Assembly (NCBI GenBank): GCA_031291675.1
Contig: JARLIO010000082.1
Span: 62,001-126,000, forward strand
Source: Azospirillaceae bacterium
GTDB lineage: Bacteria > Pseudomonadota > Alphaproteobacteria > Azospirillales > Azospirillaceae
Length of the DNA: 64,000 nucleotides
Direction of reading: 5' to 3'
The notes under the pieces are model-generated. The model worked only from the letters and a program-made list of their open reading frames with translations, did no database searches and was not told the DNA's origin. This document shows, piece after piece, positions 45,304-55,075 of the stretch. Each line of letters begins with the position of its first letter. The first letter of the stretch is position 1. A program made the position numbers and the translations under genes.

Positions 45304-45484
45304 AGCGCCGAAATCAGGAATGGCGGTGGCGGTAGCAATGTCGCTACCGCCCGCGGGCTCATGCCAACGGTCCTGAGGCATAACCGCCATGTTCAGCGGC
45401 CACACAGGTTTCTGCCCCCACCGGCCACGGTGGCCGTTGCCGGAGCGCCAACCACCCCAGAGCCAGGCTTACCGGCGGTCGGGA

Positions 45485-47449
45485 TCAGGCCTGGCGAACC
45501 CTCGTGATGAACAACTCGACCTCGCGCGAGAGGGTGCTCGACTGGGTTCCGAGATTGCCAGCTGCCGACAGGGTCTCGTGAGCGCCCCGCCCCGTCTCCT
45601 GGGCCGCCAGGGCCACGCTCGAAATGTTGGATGAGGCCTCCTGGGTCACCGTTGCAACCTCACTGGCATTGCGGGCGATCTCGCGGGTCGCGACACCTTG
45701 CTCTTCGACCGCAGACGCAATCGCTGTGGAAATCTCACTCATGCGACCGATGGTTTCGGTGATGTCCGCGATCGCTTCGACGGTCGCACGGGTCACACCC
45801 TGCATCTGCGCGACCTGGGTCTCGATCTCCCCGGTCGCCTGCGCCGTCTGACTGGCAAGGTGCTTGACCTCGTTGGCGACAACGGCAAAGCCCTTGCCCG
45901 CCTCCCCGGCCCGCGCCGCTTCGATCGTCGCGTTGAGGGCGAGAAGGTTGGTCTGGTTGGCAATACTGTTGATCAGACGAACCACCTCGCCGATTTTCTG
46001 CGCCGCCTCGGTCAGGCCGGCGACGGTAGCGTTGGCCCGACCGGCCTGTTCGACTGCGGTCGATCCGATTTTGCTGGATTCCAAAACCTGGCGTGAGATT
46101 TCTTCGATCGAACTCGTCAGCTCCTCGGTGGTGCTGGCGACCGTTTGCACATTGTCCGAGGCGTGCTCCGCGGCAGCGGCAACGACCGCGCATTGGCGGT
46201 TGGTCTGGTCGGCCGTGCTGGCAAGGCTCTGGGCATCAGCGTGCAATTGCGTCGCGACCGACGCGACATTCTGAACCACCGATGAAATGGCCCGATCGAA
46301 CGCCATGACCAGACCATCGAGCTTTTCGGCACGCTGCAGGTTTGCTTGCTGCTGAATCCGTTCCTGTTCCGCCAACTGCGCGGCGCGGACCATGTTGTCC
46401 TTGAACACCAACACCGCCTGCGCCATCTGGCCAAGTTCGTCGGTTCGTGCCGTTCCGGGAATCTCGACCGTTTTGTTGCCCCCGGCCAATCGCGACATGG
46501 TTCCGGTCAGGGCCGCGACGGGCCGGATCACGCCATACAACACCTGAAACCGGCCAAACGCGAAGATCAGCAGAACCATCGCCCCGGTGACGCCGAGTTT
46601 GATCCGGCGGTCGCGCAGGAACCCGTCGATGCGATTGTTCAGCAGACGCTCCAGCGCGTTGGCGGCGGCGACATTGAGGTCATGCAGGGCAGCCAGCGTG
46701 TCACGGGCGAGCGCCAGCATCGCCGCAGGGTCGCTTTTCCCGGTCTTCATCAGCGCGGCGGCATCGGTCGCCGCCAACATCCCGGGGATCAAGGCATTCA
46801 GCCGGCTATAGGGGCCATCAAGCTGCGCCTTGACACTGCCATCCGCGCTACCCTTGTAGGCATGGGTGAAATCCGAACCGAGATTCGACGCGGTGGTCTC
46901 GAGCCCACCCTTTTCGATCAGATAGGCGGTACGGTCGTCAACGGTGAGGCCCTCCCTGCCAGCGATCGCCGCGGCCAGCCGCGACAGCGCAAAGACGCGA
47001 TCGGTCAGGTCGGGAAGGTTCACGACCGTCGCATCCATCACGTAAAAGCTGTCGAGATCGGGGTCGAGGATCAGGCCGCTGGTATCGCCAATCTTCGAGA
47101 TCAGCGCGCGCAAGGCGCTGCGGGTATCCTCATCCTGCTCCGGGCGAGCCGCCTCAAAAAGGGCAACGACCGCGCGGGCTTCCGAAGCACTATCCAGATT
47201 GGCACCGAAATCCGCTTCGGCCTTGCGCAACATCTCGGCACGAACCGTGCCGCGCGGCGCCACACCGACCAGCGAGGCCTGGGCTTCGCGCAACAGCTGG
47301 ATATAATCATTGCCCTGCCGTTCCAGACGGGCACTGTCGATCGCGATGCTCTGGGTCGCGATCAGGCTGTAGATCAGATAGGCGATCGGCACCAGGAACA
47401 AGGCGTAGACAACATAGAGCCTGGGCCCGATTGTGAGCATTCTCATCAT
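45485..47449 (-). CDS. methyl-accepting chemotaxis protein with long helical sensor region
   Basis: This 654-residue receptor has TM1 at about residues 8-30, an unusually long all-helical periplasmic region (about 30-280), TM2 at about 285-305, HAMP, and a signalling coiled coil with [19 protein letters not shown]. The ATG at 47449 was preferred over one further upstream because AAGGA lies five bases before it. Ligand is unknown. The signalling part closely resembles the other two receptors, so they likely feed the same Che pathway. Confidence 0.93.
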   Translation of the reverse strand: MMRMLTIGPRLYVVYALFLVPIAYLIYSLIATQSIAIDSARLERQGNDYIQLLREAQASLVGVAPRGTVRAEMLRKAEADFGANLDSASEARAVVALFEAARPEQDEDTRSALRALISKIGDTSGLILDPDLDSFYVMDATVVNLPDLTDRVFALSRLAAAIAGREGLTVDDRTAYLIEKGGLETTASNLGSDFTHAYKGSADGSVKAQLDGPYSRLNALIPGMLAATDAAALMKTGKSDPAAMLALARDTLAALHDLNVAAANALERLLNNRIDGFLRDRRIKLGVTGAMVLLIFAFGRFQVLYGVIRPVAALTGTMSRLAGGNKTVEIPGTARTDELGQMAQAVLVFKDNMVRAAQLAEQERIQQQANLQRAEKLDGLVMAFDRAISSVVQNVASVATQLHADAQSLASTADQTNRQCAVVAAAAEHASDNVQTVASTTEELTSSIEEISRQVLESSKIGSTAVEQAGRANATVAGLTEAAQKIGEVVRLINSIANQTNLLALNATIEAARAGEAGKGFAVVANEVKHLASQTAQATGEIETQVAQMQGVTRATVEAIADITETIGRMSEISTAIASAVEEQGVATREIARNASEVATVTQEASSNISSVALAAQETGRGAHETLSAAGNLGTQSSTLSREVELFITRVRQA

Positions 47450-47948
47450 GGAGTCCTTTGGCCAACCCTGAACGTACGGGCTGGAAATGACCATTTTTGC
47501 GCGTTATCAACGTCAGCCCTAACAAAACACACCCTTACGTTCAAGCGAAATAGCTATCATACATTCTTGTAAACGACAACCTTCGCTTTAATTTTTTGTG
47601 ACATCAGATTTCCATAACATTCATTAGTACAGCCATAGAATATTCTGAATACTAACGTTGCGATTCTTTTGTCGTTTTGACCAGAACTTCCTGATCACTG
47701 TCGCCATCACGTGACTGACGCGGACATTCTATGCCTATTCACATTGATCAGGTCGACAGCGAATGATCCAGAATGGTGGTTTTCTTTTGAGATAACCGGC
47801 GGCGCACCGTTACGCCGCTGAAGACAGCGACCGGAGCGTGGCTCAATCACGCGGCACCCGAGCCCCTGACCGGTTGAACACCTCGAATGATACCGGCGAA
47901 CCCATGAAATGACCTTCTGGATCCCGGGGTCGGAGCCAAAGCTTTTGA
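47450..47948. other. about 500-bp AT-rich upstream region of the chemoreceptor
   Basis: This region contains the promoter of the chemoreceptor gene and a pronounced AT-rich stretch at 47520-47720. A 10-bp palindrome AGAATATTCT occurs at 47637-47646. No gene is visible. Confidence 0.5.
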
Positions 47949-48170
47949 TTCTGCCGTGGATGGACCGGCCGGGCCAAGTTCGAGTGGCTGGTTGCCACCA
48001 ATCCCGAGACCTTGACCAATCTCGAACGCTCGGTGTGGTTCCTGTATCGGCAACGCGCCGCCTTCAGCGGGAAGATCGCCAGCCGAACCCTCGGCGTTTC
48101 ACCGTTGCGGTCCGCTCGCTTCGACGTCACCAAGCCCGTGGCTCGCGTCATCGAATTCGCGACCGTCACC
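47949..48170 (+). pseudogene. remnant of a phage D12-class DNA adenine methylase
   Basis: The frame reads KFEWLVATNPETLTNLERSV, then WFLYRQRAAFSGKIAS, and RSARFDVTK. This follows the central conserved block of D12-class N6-adenine methylases of phages (LxRAxRFxYLQRxAFGGKV...RFDVTK). The catalytic DPPY and the N-terminal SAM motif are missing, and similarity ends within about 70 codons. It lies 330 bp from tRNA-Arg and looks like a decayed prophage or island fragment. Confidence 0.65.
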
Positions 48171-48496
48171 CTTCGCAAACCCGGGGTCCAGGACCACAAG
48201 CTCCGAACCATTGGGGCTGCTCCGCTGGATGCGCGCGGCCGCAGGCATGACGCTGGTGAGAGGGCTTGTCTGAGCGCCTGTGGGCTTCTGCCGGGGTGGC
48301 GGCGGTATGAGCTTTTGAGCCGTCTCGCGGCACGGAAAAGGTCTTTTGGGTTGACGATTGTCAGTCCAGAAGCGCCTGCCGATCCGTCCAAAATCGGCCG
48401 CCACGCGATCGATACGCCGAACCGCGACTTTGATCCCGGGGATACCCCAAACAAAAAAGGGCCAGGCGCTGATGCAACCTAACCCCTTGAAAAGAT
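48171..48496. other. 326-bp region, no intact gene
   Basis: After the methylase remnant the sequence remains in open frames but shows no recognisable domain. It may be further phage debris, followed by the 3' side of tRNA-Arg. Confidence 0.4.
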
Positions 48497-48572
48497 GGCG
48501 CGCCCGGAGAGACTCGAACTCCCAGCCTTCTGATTCGTAGTCAGATGCTCTATCCAATTGAGCTACGGGCGC
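48497..48572 (-). tRNA. tRNA-Arg (anticodon ACG)
   Basis: On the minus strand the 76-nt sequence begins GCGCCCGTAGCTCAATTGGA and ends with CGGGCGC, discriminator G and encoded CCA. Acceptor stem pairs GCGCCCG with CGGGCGC. The anticodon loop CTACGAA has anticodon ACG, and the T loop GTTCGAGTC is standard. It reads Arg CGN codons. The neighbouring phage-type remnant suggests it has been used as an integration site. Confidence 0.97.
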
Positions 48573-48742
48573 TTCGCGGTACCGGGCGTACCCGGCGGCG
48601 AGGTGGCGGAACTTACTCGAAGCTTTTGGGGGACGCAAGCCCCTTTTCGAATTTTTTTTTCGTCGCTCCAAACCGCGGAAATGCCACAGACCCCGGCGCA
48701 TCAGCCAATTGAAGCCGTCGGTCGGTTCGCGCTATAAGCCAG

Positions 48743-48784
48743 CCCTGCCCTTTGCCCGGCCCTGCCCTTTGCCCAGCCCTTTGC
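48743..48784 (+). repeat. 17-bp tandem repeat just before gpt
   Basis: CCCTGCCCTTTGCCCGG is followed by CCCTGCCCTTTGCCCAG and a truncated third copy CCCTTTGC. It lies in the leader, 15 bp before the gpt start, and may affect translation initiation or be neutral slippage. Confidence 0.85.
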
Positions 48785-48798
48785 AACGAGTACCCGTG

Positions 48799-49284
48799 AT
48801 GTCCGATGCCGCCCCCGCCAAACATTTCCCGGTTACCTGGGAAGAACTTCACCGTCATGCCAAGGCGTTGGCCTGGCGGTTGATCGAGAAAGGCCCCTGG
48901 ACCGGGATCGTTGCCGTCACCCGCGGCGGTCTGGTGCCGGCCGCGATCATCGCCCGCGAACTCGAGATCAGGCTGATTGATACCGTTTGCATCTCGACCT
49001 ACGACCATATGAGCCAGCACGGCGCCAATGTGCTCAAAGCTTTCGACGGCGACGGTGAGGGCTGGCTGATCATTGACGACCTCGTCGATACCGGCAGAAC
49101 CGCCATCGTGCTGCGCAAGATGATCCCCAAGGCCCACTTCGCGACAATCTACGCCAAGCCAAGCGGGCGCCCCCTCGTCGACACCTTCGTCACCGAGGTC
49201 AGCCAGGATACCTGGATCGATTTCCCCTGGGACATCGAACCTCAGTTCAGCCAACCCATCGCCACGCTGCACCGCAATCGCTGA
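48799..49284 (+). CDS. gpt: xanthine-guanine phosphoribosyltransferase
   Basis: This 161-residue purine-salvage enzyme converts guanine or xanthine and PRPP to GMP or XMP. The PRPP loop reads [13 protein letters not shown] and the N-terminal part has [12 protein letters not shown]. The length is normal for Gpt. Start is ATG at 48799, right after GTG; both are in frame. It converges with fnr and has no operon partners. Confidence 0.93.
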   Translation: MSDAAPAKHFPVTWEELHRHAKALAWRLIEKGPWTGIVAVTRGGLVPAAIIARELEIRLIDTVCISTYDHMSQHGANVLKAFDGDGEGWLIIDDLVDTGRTAIVLRKMIPKAHFATIYAKPSGRPLVDTFVTEVSQDTWIDFPWDIEPQFSQPIATLHRNR

Positions 49285-49293
49285 ATTGCCCGC

Positions 49294-50034
49294 TCACAGA
49301 CCTTCAGCCATATCGACAATCTGCGCGTGATCGACCAGCAAAATCCGGTTGCCATCCTGCAAGGAGATGGCACCCGAGATCTTCAGCTGTGTGAATGTCC
49401 GGCTGACCGTCTCGGTGGTCAGCCCCAGATAATCGGCGATGTCAGCCCGGCTCATCGGAACATGGACCGGGTTGTCCTTGTGGCCGCGCCGCGCCGCCCA
49501 CCGGGCCAACATCAGCAGAAACGAACAGATTTTCTCGCGGGCCGTCTTGCGACCCAACAACAGCATCTGATCCTGCGCCGCCGCCAACTCGTTGGACGCC
49601 ATCGAAAACAAGCGTCGTTGCAGGCGGGGAAACTCGTCGAGCAGGCTCTCCAGCTTGCGACGCGGAAACCGGCACAACGACGTCACCGTCACGGACTCGG
49701 CCGAATAGGCATAACTCTCATTCATCGCCAGACCGAGGAAATCGCCAACCACCAGGAATCCGGTGATTTGACGGCGCCCATCCGGCAACAATTTATAGAG
49801 TTTGACAGTCCCAGCGGTAACATTGAACAGGTTTTCTGCGAGCTCACCTTCCGAAAAAATCGTCTGACTCGACTGAATTCGACTCGTTTGCACGATATCG
49901 ACCAGACGACGCAGCTCTTCCGGCTCCAACGCGGCGCACACGCTCAAGGGGCGAACCGGGCACGCCCCACACGGGTTCGCATCCCCCGTCGCGACGCCCT
50001 TGTCCCGGACACGCGCCATATCGATTGGAGGCAT
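49294..50034 (-). CDS. fnr: Fnr/FixK-type regulator with an iron-sulfur cysteine set
   Basis: This 246-residue CRP-family protein has Cys22, Cys25, Cys33 (CGACPVRPLSVC) and Cys121 (SLCRFPRRKL), the four cysteines that hold the oxygen-labile [4Fe-4S] cluster in Fnr. The cyclic-nucleotide-binding-like domain spans about residues 40-155 and the helix-turn-helix is ETVSRTFTQLK near residue 205-216. It should activate anaerobic and microaerobic genes at TTGAT-N4-ATCAA sites, such as the one between ccoN and the GNAT-like gene. It follows ccoS on the same strand, 213 bp away, and converges with gpt. Confidence 0.93.
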   Translation of the reverse strand: MPPIDMARVRDKGVATGDANPCGACPVRPLSVCAALEPEELRRLVDIVQTSRIQSSQTIFSEGELAENLFNVTAGTVKLYKLLPDGRRQITGFLVVGDFLGLAMNESYAYSAESVTVTSLCRFPRRKLESLLDEFPRLQRRLFSMASNELAAAQDQMLLLGRKTAREKICSFLLMLARWAARRGHKDNPVHVPMSRADIADYLGLTTETVSRTFTQLKISGAISLQDGNRILLVDHAQIVDMAEGL

Positions 50035-50247
50035 TCGCCCTCCCCGCCCTTGCTTGTTCAGGCCATTGTGAAAAGAAATCTCTAGCCTCGCAATGGTCGT
50101 CTCTGCGGTGTTTCGTCCCGCTTGCCAGACGCCGCATCATGCCCCTATTCGGCGGCGAAAGCGACCTCTGAAACCACGCCGCGCCGGCCTCAGCGCGGCG
50201 CCGCCAATGGCGGCTCAACCGGCGGGGAGTCGACCCGGGGATGGGGA

Positions 50248-50418
50248 TCACTCACGGTCTGTGGCATCGCTGCTGTTGTCGTCGTCGTCAAACAGGATGC
50301 GGTGGGCCGCTCCCTCCAGATCATCATATTGGCCGCTCTTAAGGGTCCACAGGAACATGGCCAGCCCCAGCAGGCCCAAGCCCAAGGCGGCCGGGATCAG
50401 GAACAGCAACGCGGACAT
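50248..50418 (-). CDS. ccoS: cbb3 oxidase maturation protein CcoS
   Basis: This 56-residue membrane protein starts MSALLFLIPAALGLGLLGLAMFLW, one membrane segment, then LKSGQYDDLEGAAHRILFDDDD, the family signature. CcoS is required for cofactor insertion in the cbb3 oxidase. Its start lies inside the end of ccoI, overlapping by 80 bp in another frame. Length is standard. Confidence 0.93.
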   Translation of the reverse strand: MSALLFLIPAALGLGLLGLAMFLWTLKSGQYDDLEGAAHRILFDDDDNSSDATDRE

Positions 50419-52783
50419 CAGCAAGCTCCGATGGTGCAGGCGGGGACTGTCGACGGGGCGACAGGCGCAGCGCATTCAGGATAACCACAAGGGACGATGT
50501 CGACATCGCCAGCGCGGCAAACAGGGGGGTCACGAAGCCACAGACCGCCGCCGGCACCATCAGGAAATTGTAGACCAGCGCCAACGTGAAGTTCTCGCGC
50601 ACCCGTCGCCGGGCTCGACTCGCCAGCGCCAACGCCTCCCGCACCGGCGACAGCCGCGTCCCCTGGAACACCAGGTCGGCGGCGGTCTGGCTGACATCGG
50701 CGGCCGTCGATGGCGACACCGACACCGCGGCCGCCGCCAGCGCCGGCGCATCGTTCAGTCCGTCACCCACCATCAGCACGGTCCGCCCCGACTGGCGTAA
50801 TGCCTCCAGAAACGCGACCTTGTCAGCCGGCGATTGCTCGGCGCGCCAAACTGCGATTCCCAGTTGCGCGGCGACCTGCGCCACGGCGACGCTCCGGTCG
50901 CCGGACAGCAGCGCGATTTGATAACCGCGTCGTTGCAGATCGGCGATCGTTGCGCCGGCGTCCGCGCGCAACCGGTCGACAAACCCCAAGCGCAGCGCCG
51001 CGACACCGGGGCGCGCCAGCCACATTTCGGGTCCGGCCGCATCGGCGGGACCATCGGTTGCCGTCACCCCGACCAGGCGGCGATTGCCCAGCCGCACCTC
51101 ACCGCCCGGGGTTGCCAGCACCAGCCCGAGCCCCGCCCGTTCCTCGACACCGCGGGCCACCGGAATGCCGGGGACGGCGCGGCACAACGCCCGGGCCAGG
51201 GGATGGCGGCTGGTCCCGGCCAGCGCCGCGGCGAGACGCAGCGCTTCGGGATCGATCCCCGGCGTCACCAGATCCAGCCGGCCCTCGGTCAGCGTTCCGG
51301 TCTTGTCGAAAACCACGGTATCGACCCGAGCCAGGCGTTCCAAGGCCGTGGCCGATTTCAGCAGCACGCCGTGGCGCATCAGCCAGCCGCCGGCAACGAT
51401 CTGGACCGCGGGCACCGCCAGCGCCAGTGCGCAGGGGCAGGTGATGATCAGCACCGCGACCGCGTTGAGCAGAGCCACCGGCCAGGGTGCGTGGAGGATC
51501 AACAGCCAGCCGAGGAAGGTCAGCAGTGCGGCGACATGGACCACGGGGGCGTAAAGTCGCGAGACCCGATCGGCAATCGCGACGTATCGGCCACGTCCCT
51601 GTTCGGCGATTTCCATCAGACGGGCGATTTCGGCCAGCAGGGTGGCATCACCCACCGCCGTAACCCGCAGCCGCAGCGCACCGGTCAGATTGAGCGTTCC
51701 GGCAAACACCGTGTCGCCCGGCGCCACCCGCCCGGGCAGCGTTTCACCGGTGATCAGACCGGTATCGATGTCCGAGATGCCATCCTCGATCCGTCCATCG
51801 ATCGGAACGCGCTGTCCCGGCGCCACCAGAACCAAGTCTCCGGGTTCGACGCGATCGGGCGCAACCAGCCGGGTCTTACCGCCGGCATCGAGCACCGTCG
51901 CATCGACGCCACCCAGCGCCAACAGTTGTTCCGCCGCCGACCGCGCCTTGCTCCGGGCCCGGCGCTCCAGGAAACGGCCGATCAGCAGAAAAAACAGCAG
52001 CATCAACGCGCTGTCGTAGTAGGCGTAGACACCGTTCCAGATCGTCTCGAACAGGCTCATGCCGGAACACAGGGTGATGCCAATTGAAATCGGCACATCC
52101 ATGTTGGTGCGCCGATGCGCCAGCGCTGACACGGCCGAGCGGAAGAAAGGCCGCGCCGCGAAAATGATTGCCGGCAGGCCGATCAACGCCGACAGCCAGT
52201 GCATCAACGACCGGGTCGCCTCACCCATACTGCCGTCATAGCCGGCCCAGACCGACACCGACAACAGCATCACATTGCTGGCGCCGAAACCGGCGACCGC
52301 CAGACAGCGCAGCAGCTCGCGCTCCGCCGCGGCATCCTGGCTCGACAGCCGTTCCGGATCGAACGGAACCGCGCGATAGCCAAGGCGGGAGATGACAGCC
52401 AGCAATTCGGCGCCACGCTCCGGCACGCCGCGCCATGCCAGGGTCAGGCGCCGCGTCGTCATGTTAAGCCGTGCCTGGACGATGTCGGGCTGGCGCGACA
52501 GCACATTTTCAATCAGCCAGACACAGGCCGCGCATTGCAGCCCGTCGATCATCAGATGCACGCGCAAGATCCCGTCGCGATCCGCGCGGATATGCCGGGT
52601 CAGGTCGACAAGCGGCGCCTCCTGATCCGGCTGGATCGCGCGGATTTCGGGATCGATGCGCCGGCGCCGGTAATACTGGTCCAGACCCAGCCCCGCGATC
52701 AGATCGAAAGCGGCCTGACATCCCGGGCAACAAAACCGGGCGCCGGGTTGAACCGCTTGCCCGCAATGCAGGCAGGCTTCCAT
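50339..52783 (-). CDS. ccoI: copper-translocating P-type ATPase of cbb3 oxidase assembly (CcoI/FixI)
   Basis: This 814-residue P1B-type ATPase starts with a cysteine-rich zinc-type region (CLHCGQAVQPGARFCCPGC), then an HMA metal-binding domain with GLQCAACVWLIENVL. Further on are the CPC membrane motif (ITCPCALALAVPAV), the phosphorylation site DKTGTLTEG and the hinge GDGLNDAPALAAA. It delivers copper for the oxidase. The ATG at 52783 follows ccoH directly (TGATG); GTG at 52786 is also possible. The C-terminus has an extra proline-rich tail of about 40 residues that overlaps ccoS. Confidence 0.95.
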   Translation of the reverse strand: MEACLHCGQAVQPGARFCCPGCQAAFDLIAGLGLDQYYRRRRIDPEIRAIQPDQEAPLVDLTRHIRADRDGILRVHLMIDGLQCAACVWLIENVLSRQPDIVQARLNMTTRRLTLAWRGVPERGAELLAVISRLGYRAVPFDPERLSSQDAAAERELLRCLAVAGFGASNVMLLSVSVWAGYDGSMGEATRSLMHWLSALIGLPAIIFAARPFFRSAVSALAHRRTNMDVPISIGITLCSGMSLFETIWNGVYAYYDSALMLLFFLLIGRFLERRARSKARSAAEQLLALGGVDATVLDAGGKTRLVAPDRVEPGDLVLVAPGQRVPIDGRIEDGISDIDTGLITGETLPGRVAPGDTVFAGTLNLTGALRLRVTAVGDATLLAEIARLMEIAEQGRGRYVAIADRVSRLYAPVVHVAALLTFLGWLLILHAPWPVALLNAVAVLIITCPCALALAVPAVQIVAGGWLMRHGVLLKSATALERLARVDTVVFDKTGTLTEGRLDLVTPGIDPEALRLAAALAGTSRHPLARALCRAVPGIPVARGVEERAGLGLVLATPGGEVRLGNRRLVGVTATDGPADAAGPEMWLARPGVAALRLGFVDRLRADAGATIADLQRRGYQIALLSGDRSVAVAQVAAQLGIAVWRAEQSPADKVAFLEALRQSGRTVLMVGDGLNDAPALAAAAVSVSPSTAADVSQTAADLVFQGTRLSPVREALALASRARRRVRENFTLALVYNFLMVPAAVCGFVTPLFAALAMSTSSLVVILNALRLSPRRQSPPAPSELADVRVAVPDPGRLGLGPAGAGHVPVDP

Positions 52784-53307
52784 CACGGCACCCAGATGCG
52801 CTTCGACCCCTGATAATCCCCGGCGGGGTGCTGCGCCGCGACATGGACATCGTAAACGCCGGCCAAGGGCAGCGTGACGTCGCTGCTATAGCGACCGCTG
52901 CCGTCACTATCGTCGAGCGTCACGGTGACATCATGCCCCTCGCTGGTCGGGCGCAGGAACGTGGCCGACACCGTGGCACCGGTCAGCGGCGCCCCCTGGC
53001 GGTCCTTGAGACTGACGACCAGTTGCCCGGTTTGCCCGGTGCCCGCCGTGAAGCCGATCGTGACCTGCCAGCCGCGCGCCGCCACCGCCTCCGCGCCCTC
53101 CAGAGCCTTGTTGTAATTGTTGCCTTCATCATAGGCGTGCTGGCTGGTCAGCCCCGTCCAGGTTCCCAGCGACAGATAAGCCAGCATAAAATTGGCGAAG
53201 AACGTCACCAGAAAAAACACCCCGACCACGGCGCCCCAAAACCGGGCCTGCTGACGGTTGCGGGCGCGCTCCTCCGGCGTCTGCGGGGCACCATATTGGA
53301 CAGCCAT
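52783..53307 (-). CDS. ccoH: cbb3 oxidase assembly protein CcoH/FixH
   Basis: This 174-residue membrane protein has one N-terminal membrane segment (FWGAVVGVFFLVTFFANFMLAYL, near residue 23-45) and a periplasmic FixH domain with LVVSLKDRQGAPLTGATV and GVYDVHVAAQHPAGDY. It helps assemble the cbb3 oxidase. The ATG at 53307 has GGAG eight bases upstream and was preferred over TTG at 53331. It lies after ccoG (108-bp gap) and before ccoI. Confidence 0.92.
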   Translation of the reverse strand: MAVQYGAPQTPEERARNRQQARFWGAVVGVFFLVTFFANFMLAYLSLGTWTGLTSQHAYDEGNNYNKALEGAEAVAARGWQVTIGFTAGTGQTGQLVVSLKDRQGAPLTGATVSATFLRPTSEGHDVTVTLDDSDGSGRYSSDVTLPLAGVYDVHVAAQHPAGDYQGSKRIWVP

Positions 53308-53415
53308 CAAGCGGTCTCCATCCTCGAGCAAATTCCGGGTCTCAACAAATTCCGGGTCTCAGCAAAACCCGGGACAACACCATCCCGCGACCTTTGGCGT
53401 GACCGGCCTGGCCGG

Positions 53416-54873
53416 TCAATGCTCGGGCCCCAGGAACACGGTATCGCGATGAGCGGTCTCGCCACCTGAGGCCTCGGTGAGCACGAAATCCAGCGGCGTC
53501 GACGCCCCGTGAAGCACGCTGATATTGGCGCGCACATAGACCCGATAGGTGTTGACACTGTCACGCCGCGCCGCCAGAGGCACCGCCTTGGCCGGCGTTT
53601 CATCGGGTCCAACCACGGTGATTTCGCCCTGTGGCAGGTCCGGCAGGGTCAGAATGAAATTCCGATCCTGGCGCGTCATGTTGGAGATCTTGACGGTAAA
53701 GCCGTTGCGAATTTCGCCACCGGACAAGCTCACGAACAACGGGGCCCGATCGCGCAACACGGAAATATCGAGACGGGGGCGGAACACCAGCGTCGTGACC
53801 ATCACCGCGCCAATGACGATCAGGATCAGCGAATAGATCAAGGTTCGCGGCCGCACCGCGCGATAACGCGGGGCCAGGCCCAACGGGCGCGCCTGGTGAT
53901 TACGCTCGGTGTCAAATGCAATCAAATTGCCCGGCCGGTCGATCTTGCTCATCATGTCGTTGCAGGCATCGATGCACAGGCCACAGCCAATGCATTCCAT
54001 CTGCGGGCCATTGCGGATGTCGATGCCGGTGGGACAGACCTGGACGCATTGATGGCAATCGATGCAATCGCCGCCGCCCGTTGCGACCCGCTCGTCCCAG
54101 CTTTCGGACTTGCGCAACGGCCGGCGGCCTTCGCCCCGCCAATCGCGATAGGTGACGGTCAGGCTGTCCTCATCCAGCATCGCAGACTGGAACCGCGGCC
54201 AGGGACACATATAGGTACATACCTGTTCGCGAGAGTACCCCGCCAGCAGATAGGTCGTCGTGGTAAACAGGCCGATGAAGAACAGCACCGGACCCGAGAC
54301 GCTCGCGTGCCATAGCTGGCCCATGAATGTCGGGGCATCAACAAAATACAAAATCCAGGCGCCGCCGGTGATCACACTGATCGCCAGCCAGATCGCGTGC
54401 TTCAGGACCTTTTTCTTGAGCTTTTCGAGGCTGAAGCCGGTCCTGTCGAGTTGCATCCGCGCGGGCCGGTCGCCCTCGACCCAACGTTCGACCAGCATGA
54501 ACAGGTCGGTCCACACCGTCTGCGGGCAGGCATAGCCACACCACAGCCGGCCCGCCACCGCGGTCACCAGGAACAGCCCGACCGCGGCCAGGATCAGGAC
54601 ACCCGTGAGATAATAGATTTCCTGGGGCCAGATCTCGATCCAGAAGAAGTACAAACGACGCCCGCTCACGTCAAGCAACACCGCCTGTGCGGGAGCATCA
54701 AGACCACGATCCCACCGAATCCAGGGAAGACTGTAGTAAATAGCAAGAAGAACGGTCAGGACAATCCATTTAAGCCGCCGAAATACCCCGCGAACCTGCC
54801 GTGGATAAACCTTCTTGTGGTCGGCATAAAGTGGAGGCTTTTCCTTACTCACAGCAACCGAAACTGTACTCAT
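53416..54873 (-). CDS. ccoG: cbb3 oxidase accessory protein CcoG/FixG/RdxA
   Basis: This 485-residue membrane protein has about five membrane segments and a cytoplasmic ferredoxin-type part. The iron-sulfur ligands are CIDCHQCVQVCPTG and CIGCGLCIDACND. The early segment GRRLYFFWIEIWPQEIYYLTG and CGYACPQTVWTDLF are typical. FixG/CcoG acts as a copper reductase for cbb3 assembly. ATG at 54873 gives the family N-terminus (MSTVSVAVSKEKPPLYADHKK). A candidate FNR box lies about 130 bp upstream, so it may be an independent transcript from ccoNOQP. Confidence 0.95.
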   Translation of the reverse strand: MSTVSVAVSKEKPPLYADHKKVYPRQVRGVFRRLKWIVLTVLLAIYYSLPWIRWDRGLDAPAQAVLLDVSGRRLYFFWIEIWPQEIYYLTGVLILAAVGLFLVTAVAGRLWCGYACPQTVWTDLFMLVERWVEGDRPARMQLDRTGFSLEKLKKKVLKHAIWLAISVITGGAWILYFVDAPTFMGQLWHASVSGPVLFFIGLFTTTTYLLAGYSREQVCTYMCPWPRFQSAMLDEDSLTVTYRDWRGEGRRPLRKSESWDERVATGGGDCIDCHQCVQVCPTGIDIRNGPQMECIGCGLCIDACNDMMSKIDRPGNLIAFDTERNHQARPLGLAPRYRAVRPRTLIYSLILIVIGAVMVTTLVFRPRLDISVLRDRAPLFVSLSGGEIRNGFTVKISNMTRQDRNFILTLPDLPQGEITVVGPDETPAKAVPLAARRDSVNTYRVYVRANISVLHGASTPLDFVLTEASGGETAHRDTVFLGPEH

Positions 54874-55002
54874 GTCGCGATCCCCTGACCCCAATCCCCT
54901 GGGCTGTGCGATGAACCCGTGTCGGCGGCCATTCGGCCTTGCCACCCGCCCGATGCCAGGGCTAAGCCACCCCTTCGAGCACGCCACCCGGCACTGCCGG
55001 AC

Positions 55003-55016
55003 TTGCGCTAGATCAA
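55003..55016. promoter_or_regulatory. candidate FNR box upstream of ccoG
   Basis: TTGCGCTAGATCAA has the perfect ATCAA half-site and TTG plus two mismatches in the other half (consensus TTGAT-N4-ATCAA). It lies 130 bp before ccoG, just past the ccoP terminator, in the right place for oxygen-controlled ccoGHIS transcription. Confidence 0.5.
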
Positions 55017-55029
55017 ACGCTTTTGCAAC

Positions 55030-55056
55030 AAAAAAGGCCGGGGCTCTCGCCCCGGC
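55030..55056 (-). terminator. rho-independent terminator of ccoNOQP
   Basis: On the minus strand GCCGGGGC-GAGA-GCCCCGGC is followed by CTTTTTTG. This is an excellent intrinsic terminator just after ccoP, separating ccoNOQP from ccoGHIS. Confidence 0.85.
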
Positions 55057-55075
55057 ACATCGCGTCTTTACGGTG

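Noticed and set aside
48099-48701. A 200-codon minus-strand frame spanning tRNA-Arg
   Set aside because: It runs through the tRNA gene and the phage-remnant region and has no domain.
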